Origin: Epiperipatus broadwayi
Lineage: Eukaryota > Onychophora > Udeonychophora > Euonychophora > Peripatidae
Direction: 5' to 3'
Assembly: GCA_028023455.1 (NCBI GenBank)
Contig: JAQFVV010006469.1
Location: forward strand, 186,001 to 250,000
Length of the DNA: 64,000 nt
The notes under the pieces were generated by a model. It had not been told where the DNA came from, did no database searches, and saw only the letters and a program-made list of their open reading frames with translations. Within the stretch, counting starts at the first letter, position 1. Each line of letters starts with the position of its first letter. Shown one piece after another: positions 11,534-24,873 of this stretch. The translations under genes were made by a program, and so were the position numbers.

Positions 11534-14313
11534 ATAAAGCATTACATTATCGGCTGTTTTATTACAAAATTAATGAATAACTTCTTACTTGGAAATTCAT
11601 AAAAAGTTAACTTTATTAATTGACATACCAGAAAAATTTTTAGCACTAGATATTGATTGGGAAATCTGCAGAAAATGACCCTAATTCTCCAGTAATTTTT
11701 TGTGTGTTTTTCAGCTAATTCAGCACAATGATTATGAACACATACCATTTCAATTCCAAATTTTTATTATACAATCTGCATCTGTCAGCAACTTGATTAT
11801 TTAGATATTATTCTTAGAGGTTTTTAAACTTTTAATTTATGTTTGAAAATAAATGTGTGTGTCAAACTTTTAAAAATAAAATTTGAAAACTAAAAATTAA
11901 TTATCTAGAGAATCACGTTGAATTACAAATATATGTTAGTATAAACACACTGTGAGTAATGATCAATTAAAGTCAAGAGCAATTGAATTACCAAAGGAAA
12001 AATTCAAATTCTGTTTCTGTCAACATCAATGACAGAATGATAAATTTTAAAAATATGTTTTTTTTATTTATTAAAAAATACAATTATATATATAATTTTA
12101 AAGCTGAAATATATATGTAAGAAAAGCAGCGTTTAAATAGACCACTGTAAAATGCAATGCTTTTTCGATAGACCTGATATCACGAGAAAACTAATTGCTT
12201 GATGGTATCGGTTTGAGTGACATTTCATCTTCATTTTATTCTTTAGCCAAATTCTTATCAATACTGGACGGTTGATAACTTGGCTATGAAATGGCTACTT
12301 GAAAAAAAAAAAGCCCCAGGTTTGATACGAATTTAAAAAATCGATTATTACTATATGAAACTTGTTGTATATACATATGCACACGCACACGAATTAATTT
12401 AAACGATATCAAATTTTCAAAGTGTCCTATATATTAGTTTATTATCAACACTATGTGAGAAAAAAAAGTAAAATTAATTTCTGTGAGACCCCTGTTTCAA
12501 TCTCCAAGTTAAAATGGCAAACTTCATTTTTGCTTAAATATCTCAATACAATCTAGTTGATGTTAAAATTTAAATATGTAATTTAACGTTTTATTTTAAT
12601 AAAACTGATTTTATCATGTTTTTTTAGTGCATACTGTTGTATGGAACTAATTTTTTTCAAATAATCTTGTAAAGAAAAGTAGGCAAATATCTTGCCGAAA
12701 ATAAATATTCTTAATGCTAATTTGTTATTTCTACTGCAATATATCAATTCATCATATTCAGCAAAGTATATTTAAATCTATATCATAAATTTTAAATCTG
12801 ATATACATTCTGTATTTATAGTCATTATTCAAATCCTTCCTTTCATATATGAATATATGTAAAACAAACAGAAACAGATTGCTTTTCCGTGTGCTTTTGT
12901 TATTATCAGAAAATATGTAAGAATAAACAAGTGCAACCCCTGATGTTATACGGTTTGATTTTCTGGTTTATGATGGAATTTAGAGTGAAATTCAAATTCA
13001 AACTAGATGTAAACATGATTTTATATTACCTACTATGTTTTTGAAAAATTAAATGAGACATGATCCTCCGAGATCATAATTTTAGACGTTCAAATTTTCT
13101 CATCAGATATAATTTTCAACCTACATTAATACGAGCTTACTATTTCAGTTGGTAACATTATCTATTAGATATATTATAATGGATATTTGCAATAAATATA
13201 TCTAGAAGATTGTCTAAAAATAAAAATACTATGACATTATTGTTAACCTGGTATATGAACACCATTCTATAACAAGATGAAATTATATAACATTTTAATA
13301 GTTTATAGGAGAATGGTAAAGCCTTTTCTTATGAAAGTAACTATGCAAATTTTTTGAGCGATGTCATTCTCAATAATGGTCTTGCTTCAAAAGCTGAATA
13401 ATATTTAAAAATTATATAATTGGAAAAAGGATGAGAAATGTTTAAGTTTGGTGCTCCAAAATATTCAATAAATAAGGAGATGGTATGTCTCTGTAAATGT
13501 CAACTTTTTGCCAATATTATTCAGTTGGGAAAGACAGATAAAATTTTTTCTAACAATTGGAAAAATGTAATCATTGATTTATTTTATTTAATGATTGTAT
13601 TTGCTATACCGTCAGTTCCATAGCACAACACTCACACTAAAAGGTAATGATTTTGAAATAAAAATTTGATGATAAATGGTTGCTTATGAAATTTTCAATG
13701 AGCTATTTTGGTAAACTTAGTAATGTTTAGATGTATGGTGACATTTGCAGTGATTAGTTTCATTGTGATTTTCATTTCTTAGCTCAGTAAATCATGATTG
13801 CTATTATTCTCATTGACTGATGACTATAATTCAAGCAAGATTTTTTTTTCTTTAGTAAATAAAGTCATTATCCAAAAATATCTTAAAAAATTGAATCATT
13901 AGGCAGTATTTGATATTAAATGTGTAGTTTTAAATTCAGATAAGTTCTATTGTAAAACTAAAAACTGTTCTTTTAGTATGTTCTTTCATTTGTTTTATAC
14001 TTATTTATGTTTAACCTTTGATATATTAGCATGGCAGTTTTATTAATAGACTGAATGTAATTTTTATTTAATTAGATGAGAAGAGATTCAAGAACCATTA
14101 ACTCTCCAGTCCACCATTTTATTATAGTGCTAAAATGCATAAGACAATGTTATATGTATTAAAACTATAGTGATTAAAGTATTAAGTTAATAAGGATTGT
14201 ATGAATAATATTTAACTAATATTATTTCAATTTTTATATTCCTTTATGTTCAATAATTGTTTTACAATAAATAAAAATATATTAACGTGTTTGCATGTGT
14301 GTTTAATTTTATG

Positions 14314-14317
<4 letters not shown>
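11534..14317. other. Unannotated A+T-rich stretch
   Basis: No repeat boundary, RNA gene or exon could be supported. The only frames are short and without motifs. Confidence 0.4.
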
Positions 14318-14390
<73 letters not shown>

Positions 14391-14392
14391 TA
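14318..14392 (+). repeat. (AAT)n microsatellite
   Basis: About 24 nearly uninterrupted TAA/AAT units. Confidence 0.95.
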
Positions 14393-17230
14393 ATTATGCT
14401 TTTTTATGTGTTAGTGTGTGTATTTATTATATATGAAATAAATAAATGTTTTCTTTAAATATTTAATAGTATATATAAAAAGAAATTTTTAAAAATTATT
14501 ATCTGCTAGTTAGCCATAGATATTTTTCATTTTTTTGTTTTGGTTATTATGTATATAAAGTTGATTTTTTTTTTTTTGTTTGGAAAATTTCCAGTCTTAT
14601 AACTGAAAGTCTGACTTATTATAAGTATTAAATTTTATTATTTCTATGACTATATATTAATTAGTTTAAAGCACGATAAAATTTATTTGGTCTATAAATT
14701 GTAAAAATAATAAAAGAAATAGGTCGAAGCATCCAATTGCCAGTTTGCAATTGTAGAGTTGAGGCTACATGATTTCAACATGAATGATAGGCATTTTCTA
14801 TCTTTGAAGAATATTTTATTATTAAATAGCAGATATTGTAAGGAATGCTTCCATGCAAGTCAGATTTTTTTCATGATTTTTACATAAATATCCTATTGAT
14901 ACTACATTGGACTGTAATAGATTCAATGACAACAATTTATTTACATTACACAATGACCCAAGTCAATTAAAATTTAAGCAGTAAGTATTTTTTGTGGATA
15001 AAATTATTTAATGGATTAAGATTTTAATTTCAATTGTAGTCTCTAGATATCATAAGCTATCTGTAATCCAAGGAAAAAGAAAGAAAGCTTCATACTTAAT
15101 TTCTACTGAGTAGAAATACATTTCTGTGCTTGACCAACATATATTATTGTTTGACATCAAAATAGCAGAAAATATAATTGTTTACTCATTTAAGTAATAG
15201 AATTATTAAATATTTCTTTCTTAATAACTACATAATGTTTACATTTAGATTTTGCTTAAAAATATTTATTTTTTAGCAGAAATTAATCAGCTGAAAATTT
15301 ACATGTTTCTAATGACAGTAACTTTATTACTGTTTATGGTCACTTTTTAATTGGAAAGTTAATTTTTACTATGTTAAATAATGTTTTCATTATTAAAACT
15401 CATGTTTTAGTAAAATTTGTCTTAAATATATACATATATATTTGATGGTGAATAAGCTTTTTTTTTTATTAAATATCTTTTAGATTAAAAGGTGACATAA
15501 AATTCTTTGTTTTAATTATTTTGTGTCTGTTTATTATTATTTTTATTTATAAAAATAATATTTTATTTTTAAAATTATTTTTATTTTTTGCACTTATTCT
15601 TTTAAGAAAAAAAATTAAAAAACAAAAATTTGATTATAGCAAAAAAGAAGTCCCACTATGTTCTAACATAACGATTTAAGAGATTAAGAAATTTTTATAA
15701 AAGATGAAAAGATTAACTTATGGAAAGCATAATGGAAGATAAAGCTATGATTAAGATTGAAATATATATTTTAAATGCAATGTATTGTAATATTTTTAAC
15801 TATAATCATACATTAGTCCACCAATTTATACTATGATTTATATTCAAGACAACTCTGGTGTTGTATTGGTGTACCATTTTATTGTATTAAATCTTTATAA
15901 ATGGATGCAAAAATCTGGTACAAGTTTTTTAGCAAACATAATTCAATACTGTTACTGATAAAATTATTCATAATCCTCAATAATAGCTCTATTTCATTTA
16001 TAAAGTACTGTAGCACAATGTACTGACTATTATATAATAAAATGCTAAGAAATACCATTCATATTATGGGGATTTTGTTCAGAGCAATCATCAAATTCAA
16101 AGTGATCAACAATGCATCAAGAATAAAGTTATATTAAAAAGAGAAATAAACAAAGTTATAAAATTAAAGCAACATTATTTGATTAACAAAGAAATGATAA
16201 ATTCTTTAAAAATAGATGTAATAAATGTATATTAAAATAAATATTATATTAAACCAATTTTATCTGTTATGAGCATAGATACAATGACATTGCAGTAAAA
16301 CAAAAGTCATCCATTAAAATTCAAGCGATGTAATGGAATCGCACATCTTTTAATCTCAAACTCACTTTTCTCTATCAGCGTGACTACTTTCCAGATGGTG
16401 AGCTTTAAAATATTAACAAAGTATTGGCTTGATTTTTTTCCAACTTCATTGTTATGTTTTGTTGTTGTATTTAATATGGTAATTTTGTGTTATGATTCTG
16501 TGCGTAGAAAGTGATATCAAAATAAATTGAATTAACTCATTTTTGTGCACTTATGGGAAGTTCTGTCAAATAATTATTAATAATAAAATTAAATTACAAA
16601 TTTAATCACTTAAATAATAAAATGAATAATGAAATAGTTTTATTGTTTGGGAGTTCATAAATAGTTCTAGTGCTGGAAGTTACTAGAAATAAAACTGATA
16701 CGATGACTATATACTCCATAATCAGACTCCTTGACACTGCACCAAATCATATACAGACTTAAAGATTTTAAATCATTTGCATATAATTTACAATTAAATA
16801 TAGAAAAGTATAAATAAAATTAGCATTAACTATCTTAATTCCATATTTATAAAAAACAATAGTTTGATATTGCTTTATTTTAATGGTTACCATTATTATT
16901 ACTGCAAACCTGGATTCTTTTTTATTTTAAATAAATAACACTAGTACTTTTAACACTTTTGAGTTATAGCTTCTATAAAGCTTTTTTGAACGAATTAAGA
17001 AAATTTTTTCCAGTTTATACAGTGAAATTAACTTTAAAGATTGAACTAGAATAATTATTTAAATTTATTGAATCAGTCACTAATCTATTCGTGATAGTTT
17101 AATTTGCCTTCAACGAATGAATTTATGATGATTCTATCTTGTCTTAATCGAATCGAGTATTCATGGCTACAGACCACTGGATATATGGATACATAAAATA
17201 TATCTGCGTTGTGAATCTCCATTGCTATCA
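14393..17230. other. Unannotated A+T-rich stretch with one exon-like microsite
   Basis: No gene is supported. At about 16345-16405 a good polypyrimidine tract and AG (TTTTCTCTATCAG) is followed 19 bases later by a GTGAGC donor. This resembles a microexon but has no partner exons that I can link to it. Confidence 0.35.
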
Positions 17231-17604
17231 CTATGGGGGGGGGGGGTTCTGGCTATAAATAGATCGCCCATTTCGAGATAAAGTCAGATAATAAATAATT
17301 GTTAGAACTGAATGGCAGTGTGCATTTGTTAAAGCAGTGATGTGAGTTCACATTGAGCTGGAAAACTCTTAGATTTTGAACTCGACACAAGGCAAACTGT
17401 CACAGTGCAGTTGGAAGTGTTAGGTAAACGTAAAAGAAGTCAGCTGGAAGTGTTAGGTAAATCTAGACACTATATCTAGCCAATGTTATCAGCTGAAGGT
17501 ATATATATATATATTATAAATGTACATTGTATATTTACTTTAATAAAATATTTAATTTTATTTATACACGTCTGTGTTTATTACTATTATATATAAACCC
17601 AACA
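17231..17604 (+). other. LTR-like or promoter-like block of uncertain nature
   Basis: A poly-G run is followed by GGCTATAAATAGATC (a good TATA box at about 17262). Then come a short doubled phrase (GGAAGTGTTAGGTAAA at about 17414 and 17446), an AATAAAATA signal near 17541, and an end reading AACCCAACA at 17604. A TATA box, a poly(A) signal and a CA end would fit a solo LTR reading left to right, but no matching TG start or target duplication was found. Confidence 0.2.
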
Positions 17605-19325
17605 CTCTTTAATACCCGTTGTTTCATTAGAAAGTCAATGGTAAATACTGCAGGCATGTGTATATCTCCTATATGATTTATTACAAAGGTATTTAAATTT
17701 ACATGGTTAATACTAAATTGTTAATATATGTATATGTGTGGTTAAGTGTAACACAGTTACACATCTTTAGCAACAGTATTTTTCTTTCTGATTACAACAG
17801 GGTATATCATTACAGAGATCAACATACATGTAAACTCTCTAGAATCTCACAAATCAATCTTTTATGAGCTTTTTAAATAATAGGCTATGGAAGAGTTTTT
17901 TTACATCTGATGATCAATAAAAAAATCAGATTAACAAGGTTGCATTTTCTCACCTGCAAGTATGATGATTAAATATCACAATCCTAATATTATGAAGTTA
18001 TCTTGGTCCACTCATTATTTCTCATAGATACATTAAAACTGTTAATTAGTCAAACATTTTTAGTTAGGTAGGATTAACAATAGTTAAAGCCTTATTTCTA
18101 GTCAAGACTGTCATCTTCCAGGAATAATATACTGAGACTTACAGCCGAATATTTGGTTTTCTGAAATTTTTAAGAGTTTTCCAATTATTTGATATAAAGG
18201 TTTTGAATTTTGATGAGCCATGATTGAAAATCAAAATTATCTACTGACATTTATTATGATATTTGAGGCTTTTAGCTCAATAGTAAAGATTTAATATTTT
18301 TGGATACAAAAGTATTTCCATGTAAATTTTAAACAGTTCTTGACGTTTTGTTGTTTTGTTCAATCCCTATAAGCATATGTATTTGCATAAGTGTACACAT
18401 GTAGTATATTTACACAAGCAAACTTGGATAAAGTTTCAAGCATAGTGTTTGAAACATCCACTGTTTTATTACTTTATCAAGTAAAAATTTGGCCAATTAC
18501 ACTGAAAAATACATGCATTTCAGAAAAATCTACCTCACAGCATAACAATCATTTTTCTTATATTAATAATATTAAATCAACAATGTGACAATATTTTTTT
18601 CTGTCAAATGGATTTGTTAAAAATAAAAGCTAAACAACAGTATAAGATTTCCATGATTTCAAAATTAGTTCAACTTGTGAATATTTTAAAATAGTAAAAA
18701 AAAGGGCAGATATCAGTCAAAATTATAGAGATTTATTCAGTTTTATATGACTCTACCTCATTTAATGTTTATCTATACTGAAATAGGCTGATTTATAAAG
18801 GTCTGTTTTGTTGCTTGTTGATGCTTTAATAACCAAATCATTTGATTTAACATTATTAATATAAAAAAGATTATATTTACATGGATGATTGGTGATATCT
18901 TAGGTAGCAGTTTTCTTGAAATACATGTATTCTGCCAAATGGTTGGTCACTTTAATAAGCAATCAAATAGTAAATATTTTAAGCATGGTGATTGGAGCTT
19001 ACCTCTGTTCATTTACATATATTCCTAAATGTAATTGTTTGCTTAATTATATATGTAGACACTGGAATAATCAACTTTTCAAATACTGTTTATATTATTT
19101 CATCAGTCTCTTTATCAAATTGCCAGGTGTAAAATGATCATTTATATGTGCTATCTTGATCTCGTAGAGATTACAAATTTGATGAATGATATTATTCAGG
19201 ATAAATAATACACCTTGTTAGACTTGCCATCTTTATAAGATCTGAGCACTTTGAAAAGATGTTGATACACTGATATTATCATTTGGAAAGTTAGTCATTC
19301 TGATGATTATATATAATTTTAAATG

Positions 19326-19327
<2 letters not shown>
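17605..19327. other. Unannotated A+T-rich stretch
   Basis: No supported feature. The frames at 18391-18588 and 18916-19137 show no motif. Confidence 0.4.

Positions 19328-19366
<39 letters not shown>
19328..19366. repeat. (TA)n microsatellite
   Basis: An uninterrupted TA run of about 39 bases. Confidence 0.95.
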
Positions 19367-19370
<4 letters not shown>

Positions 19371-19429
19371 AGAGGCTTGAACTCGAATTTTCAAGCTGCC
19401 TACATCTAGCATTTATTTTATATAACTGA

Positions 19430-19780
19430 TACACATGACCACACACATGTGAAAAAGATAAATGATCTCCAATATATATATTTTGTGCTGAATATGTACT
19501 CTTCAAATATGTCCAGATTACCATTTCCCACCCATATATACAATCATTGCTCAGTTTATATTAAGATAGAAAACTTTAAATCCTAATATACAAGCTTCAA
19601 TCTTCTTCACTCTCCCAACTCTTTAGCTATCTATTTCATTAAAAATCCAATGATGGAATGCTCAAAGCCCTTGTTGATGCCAATATTATTATCACACCCA
19701 TGTTGATCTTAATATGTCCATTTAATTATACAGAAGAGAGATGGGCAGAATATAGGCTAAATATGTAATATATTATATAT
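19430..19780 (+). repeat. Old copy of the 465-bp monomer family
   Basis: This stretch follows the same order of phrases as the monomers at 7541-9282 but with many substitutions: GATACAC, AAAGATAAAT-ATC-CCAATATA, GTCCAGATTA, ACAAGCTTCAATCT, ATCCAATGATGGAATGCTCAAAG, ATCACACCCATGTTGA, GATGGGCAGA. It is clearly older than the 7541-9282 copy. The fold-back element at 19783 abuts its right end. Confidence 0.6.
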
Positions 19781-19782
19781 AT

Positions 19783-20398
19783 GAAAAACAAAAATGCAAG
19801 TTAAAAAACTTGCTAACGCTTGTATTTATGTCCACAGATGGCGATCTACCAAAAACACCGATCAAGCGTATGTTTTGTTTACATAAACGTCAGAGCAGTA
19901 TTCACTATCTCTAACTATAATTCCACTTTCAGTTCATGATTTCAAGCTATTTTCTATCATCAGTGAAAGACAGGAATAAAGAAACTAGATCTAAACACAA
20001 ACTCTGAGCGTTTATGAAACAATTTCTATTCAGCTTGCAAGCGTGAATTTTTTAGATACGTAATGTCTTCAAACTCAGCATAGCTATCTGGTTTGCTATG
20101 CTGAGTTTGAAGACATTACATGTCTAAAAGATTCACACTTGCAAGCTGAATAGAAACTGTTTCATAAATGCTCAGAGTTTGTGTTTAGATCTAGTTTCTT
20201 ATTCCTGTATTTCACTGACGATAGCAAATATCTTGAAATCATGATCTGAAAGTGGAATTAAAGTTAGAGATAGTGAATGCTCGCTCTGACGTTTATGTAA
20301 ACATAAACTACGCTTGATGGTGTTTTTGGTAGAATGCCATCTGTTATCATAAATACAAGCATTAGCAAGTTTTTTAACTTGTGTGTTTTTTTGTTTTT
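19783..20398. mobile_element. Fold-back element with ~300-bp inverted arms
   Basis: The left arm at 19783-20084 and right arm at 20095-20398 are reverse complements along their full length with scattered mismatches and small indels. The loop is only about 10 bases, flanked by GCATAGC and GCTATGC. The element sits in TA-rich sequence, so a target duplication cannot be defined. It codes for nothing. A transcript would form a ~300-bp double-stranded hairpin, a possible small-RNA source. The minus-strand frame at 20199-20483 is an arm read through. Confidence 0.8.
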
Positions 20399-22080
20399 CG
20401 TATATATATATATTGTAACTTTTTGATTGGTTAGATATATTTAAAGTAGGATATAAATCATATATCATAATGAAAATTTTCAATTTAAAGAATATATAAT
20501 TGTAGTACTATTAATATTTGATATATAATACATACAAATAGTTTAATGTATAGGGTTAAAGATAGAGTTCTGGGGGGATAGTTATAACACACCTTTTATT
20601 TATAGTAACTCATTTATCTAAAGACAATTAGATTCACTGCTATTTCATACGTTCTCAAAATAAAATTTAGTCTATCAATACATTTCCAGTACAAATCTTA
20701 GTAAACATATTATATAAATATACATAATTCTACTTATAGCTTCATAATCCAACAGGGAAGATCATTTTTGGACCTGCACTTTTATGTTACTTCAAACATA
20801 CTCAAATATAGACAAAGATAATAAACAACAGCTATTATATAATAAAATTTAAAACATAAGAGCACTTTTCATCAATACTCGTTACTGCAAAAATCTAAAT
20901 CTCTATAAAACGCATTCTACTTCATATTTATCTAATAAGACAATTTATGTTTTTAATTGAAATTAAAATAATTTCTGTACCATTTGTTATTTTGATTCTT
21001 GAACAGTTTTCATATATTCATATATGTTTCTGTATGCATATGACCTAAAATGTTATTGCAATGTTTTATCTCAACTAACTCTTTTCAGATACTTTTCTGG
21101 TTATTAAGTTGTTAGTTTTAAAAATAATAACCTACAAAGTTTTTTTTTTAATTGATACCAAATTTTATAAAAATTTTAATTAAAAAAAACAAATGATTTG
21201 TTATAACTATTAAAACAAACTGCATCTCAAATTTGAATATCTATTTTAAATCTATTATAAAATAAATCATTTGCTCTTTTTTGCATATATATATATTACA
21301 ATAACCAATATACAATAATTTTTAATGCAAATATTAATGCTAAAGCAGTGTGGCATTTGCTTATACTGAGTGTTTCCTATATATGTAAATAGAGGGATTT
21401 TAACTTAGAATTTTTCAGTCTATTCATTCTCCACTCTATCTTGTGTATCTTACACACATGTGTGATCATGTGTATCAGTTGCTTGAGATAGCAGAAGATA
21501 AATAAATTAAAAAATCCTGAGTTTAAATTTCTCTATTTTAATATTAATTATACACATATATACATATTTATGAGGTCAGAGCAACAATATTTTAAAGGTT
21601 TTTAAATTTAATAAATGTCAATATATATATTGACCATGTTAATAAATTTATAAGTTTTTTTTAGCAAAAATTAAAGAATATTTTGATTCAAATAACTTAC
21701 ATCTACATAACAGTAATGAAGCAGTTTCTTGATAGAAATTCCTATGTAGATTTTTGTGAGATTTTAACAATATAAAACAGTTCCTTTACATTCTAAGATT
21801 CCCCTACTGATATATATCTATGGACATTTACTCATGAATAGAAATTTCTATGTTGATTTTAATTTTGTCTATTAAACCATATGAGATTATCATAACTACA
21901 TTTCTAGTTGCAAATACCAGCTTTTTTTGGAGTGACACATTCAAATTGCAAAAAAAAGTAAGTTCCAAAATTAATTTTATACAATTGGAGGAGATTCCAA
22001 ATTTCTAGCTGCTTTTATAGCATCCAGCTCTAATTTTTTTAAAAAAATCAGATACATTATATATATATATATATATATAT
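20399..22080. other. Unannotated A+T-rich stretch
   Basis: No supported gene. It ends in a TA microsatellite (about 22060-22080) that is the insertion target of the LTR element. Confidence 0.4.
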
Positions 22081-22330
22081 TGTAATGGAAACGTATATGT
22101 AGCAGCCCCACGATTGGACTAGCCAAATGTAATGGAACCTATAATTCAGAGCCTCACTTGGATGCTCCAAATGTAATGGAACTTAAGGTAGCCCATGTTT
22201 GGGTAAGCCAAATGTAATGGATCGTACTTGCTACATTCCATTTAAATTGAAGAAAGACAAAATTATCCCGGTTATATAAATAATGTAATGGAAACTATAT
22301 GGTAGCTCATAATTAAGCAAGTTAAATATA
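22081..22330 (-). repeat. Tandem LTR-edge array, 3' LTR copy
   Basis: Units begin at 22081 (47 bp), 22128 (44 bp) and then 41 bp, followed by looser units. Each starts TGTAATGGA, and most end (A/T)GC(T)CCAAA. In element orientation each unit boundary reads TCCATTACA followed by TTTGG, the same order as the true LTR end followed by the primer-binding site. Confidence 0.8.
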
Positions 22331-23863
22331 ATGGAATGTATATGAGTTATTCCATTTATATTAAAGAATGAAGAAAAATAAACTTGTTCCAATTATATTT
22401 TAATAAATTGTTTAAATTGCCCTCCCAGCTAGCTTTATATAAAACAAATCTAAAATCATACTAATCAATGAGATCTTTAAATAATTACAAAGGCATTATT
22501 TATAAAAATAAATAGCACATCTTTATTTTATGTTATCGTTTGACTTTAAATAATATTAATGTTTCAATATTAATATAAACAATAAATATATAAAGACATA
22601 TTTCTGCCTAATAGTTATAATATAAAGATAATAATTAATATATAGTACCTCAACTTATAAATTATATTTTCAGATTTTAAAATTATTTAAATATTTATCT
22701 TAAACATCATCTGTTATACGTTTAATGTTATAATAGAATAAGACGCTTAAATTGATCATTCACAAACGTTACATTTTACAATGAAAAAAAAAATAAACAA
22801 AAAAAAAAAAAATATATCAATCTCAAAAATGTATATCCACACATCACACATATATATATAAAATTATTAAATACCTTTTTAAAAGTTCACTTAGTTAATT
22901 GTCCTTTTAAGAATTAATTTAGTCCATGAGTTTTTTCATCTGTATATTTTATTATTTTATTTTTAGAATGCATTCTATTAAAAGAACGACGAAACGATTT
23001 CATTAAAGAAGATTATTAATTCTTGAATATATGCATATTTTATTAAAATGTTAAATCCAGTACATCAATTACAATTACTTTCAGATTAGAATTAAATTGA
23101 CGATAATACATTTAAGATAGCTATGCCAGCTTTTAATTCCAGACGCGATGAAATTTATACGTTGAAAATTTTAGTTGTTCCATTGAAAAATTGCTTTAGA
23201 ATATATGAAAGCGATGATGATGATGCAGCCCTAGCTGCGATATATCCTTATTACCCCGTCATAATTTATATGTTTATTACAAAATATATATACGTTACTT
23301 CAGTATTTTAAAAAAAATGGTAAACTTTAAAGAAATAAAATGTAATAAAATTCTATCCTTCAGTTGTTTGTTCTATATCCCATTTTTAATAAGCAATAAT
23401 CCTAATAATGGCTTCCTTATTATTGTCGCGTGGTTTCATGCCAGCAGATGCTATTTTAAAACTCATGTTATATATATATGTTCTCTTTTACAACAATTAA
23501 CATCAAAATAAAAATAAAATATCAAGTATACATATAAAAAGTATCAAATCGAAAATTTAACATCTTTTAAAATATACATAAATAATTATTTATTACATTT
23601 AGTAATCATTGCAAATAAAATACTTTTTTTTTTTTTTAATCAACAATTTATATGTCCTTATTTATTTCAATAATTAAATATTTATAATGATGTACTATCA
23701 ATATATATAAATAAAATAATAACTTCAAATAATAACTATATTTAATAAACATAAAAGAAAAATTTAAATATTTCATATGTAAACTTCAACTTAAAGAGAT
23801 TTTTTTTTTTAATAACAAATAACAAATTTTTAAAATATAAATATCGACCTATTGATATTTACA
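22081..23863 (-). repeat. 3' LTR of the minus-strand element
   Basis: A 1783-bp direct repeat of 29877-31691. Its outer edge (22081 to about 22330) is a degenerate tandem array of units starting TGTAATGGA and mostly ending CCAAA. It holds one fewer unit than the 5' LTR. Small frames inside it (23123-23311, 23317-23511) also occur in the other LTR because the LTR is duplicated, not because they are genes. Confidence 0.85.
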
Positions 23864-23880
23864 ATTCCCTCAAATCCACC
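23864..23880 (-). promoter_or_regulatory. Polypurine tract of the LTR element
   Basis: On the minus strand, immediately before the 3' LTR, the sequence reads GGTGGATTTGAGGGAAT. This purine-rich run would prime plus-strand DNA synthesis. Position and composition fit; it is shorter than some polypurine tracts. Confidence 0.55.
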
Positions 23881-24147
23881 GAAAAAAAAAAATGTCTTTG
23901 CAAATAACTAATTAATTATGAAATATCGAAAAACTTCTCAAATTTGTAATCTTTCTAAGGACTAACATGGTTTAAAGAATATTATTTTTCTTATTAATAA
24001 CCACATTCATTTATTTATATCTATCTCTCAGATCATCTAGATATTTGTCCAAATTTTCTTAAAAAAAATATATAATAATCAAAAGTGCCTTTTCAATTCT
24101 TCCTGTAAAGAATTTCCAGTATGTTAAACTTTGTGAAAAAGTTTGCC

Positions 24148-24749
24148 CTAATTTACAAGATTTTCATATAGCATTTTGGTATAACTCAATTGCTTTTGAA
24201 TAATTTTGAGATAAGTATCTAAAGATTTTGCTATGAACTCCTTAGATTCTACATCTATATCCTTTACATAAATAGTAACTTGATCATAAGCACTAACATA
24301 ACTCTTAACTTTATCAATAATAGTTGCTATTTTATCAGATAATCTTACTTTTCCTTTGACTATCTTGATAAACATCATCGACTTGAGTAAGTCTTTATTT
24401 TACTTATTCTAGGTTCAATTAAAAACAATTCTCTGGATAATTTTGAATGGTATTCATTCAAATTTTCTAAATAATCCTTTAAAAATCGCAAATCAGTGTG
24501 ATATAATTTCAACATTAAAGAACTCTTGAAAATCATTTTGTTTTACAACAATAACATTATTATATTAATTATTTTCAGTTTAACTTTAGGTTTACTTAAA
24601 TTTCTTTCCTTAGTTATATTTTCTTGAAGAAAATCAATATTATTTATCTTTCCATCTATAACTTTAAGTTTAACTTTAGCTTTTCCAATATCTTTCATAA
24701 AATCTATACTTCTTTTAAGATAATTTATTTTAAACTTATCTCTACTCAA
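24148..24749 (-). pseudogene. Broken third reading region between pol and the 3' LTR
   Basis: Three short open pieces follow one another on the minus strand: 24749-24543, 24536-24375 and 24378-24148. The last two overlap at a TGATG-type stop/start and lie in different frames. All are rich in Lys, Glu, Ile and Leu with helix-like spacing, and none has a signal peptide, transmembrane segment or known motif. The position is where some elements carry an extra or env-like gene. The content gives no support for an envelope, so function is unknown and the region may be decayed coiled-coil sequence. Confidence 0.3.
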
Positions 24750-24873
24750 CTCTTTGAATTTTTACTTTAATTTTCTTCATATTTTTATTTTTCTATTACA
24801 AATTTCATAATAAATTCTATAAGTAAAAACTGTTAATATAAGTTTTACATTAAAATATTTATTAAACTATTAA

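Noticed and set aside
17231-17604. Solo LTR
   Set aside because: A TATA box, poly(A) signal and CA end are present, but no TG start or flanking duplication could be found; kept only as a low-confidence block.
22081-22330. Regularly spaced TGTAATGGA units considered as a CRISPR-like array
   Set aside because: The spacers are related to each other, unit length drifts, and the array is part of a eukaryotic LTR. It is a degenerate tandem repeat.
23123-23511. Two small frames repeated exactly at 30958-31346
   Set aside because: They lie in the two LTR copies; the identity reflects LTR duplication, not a conserved gene.
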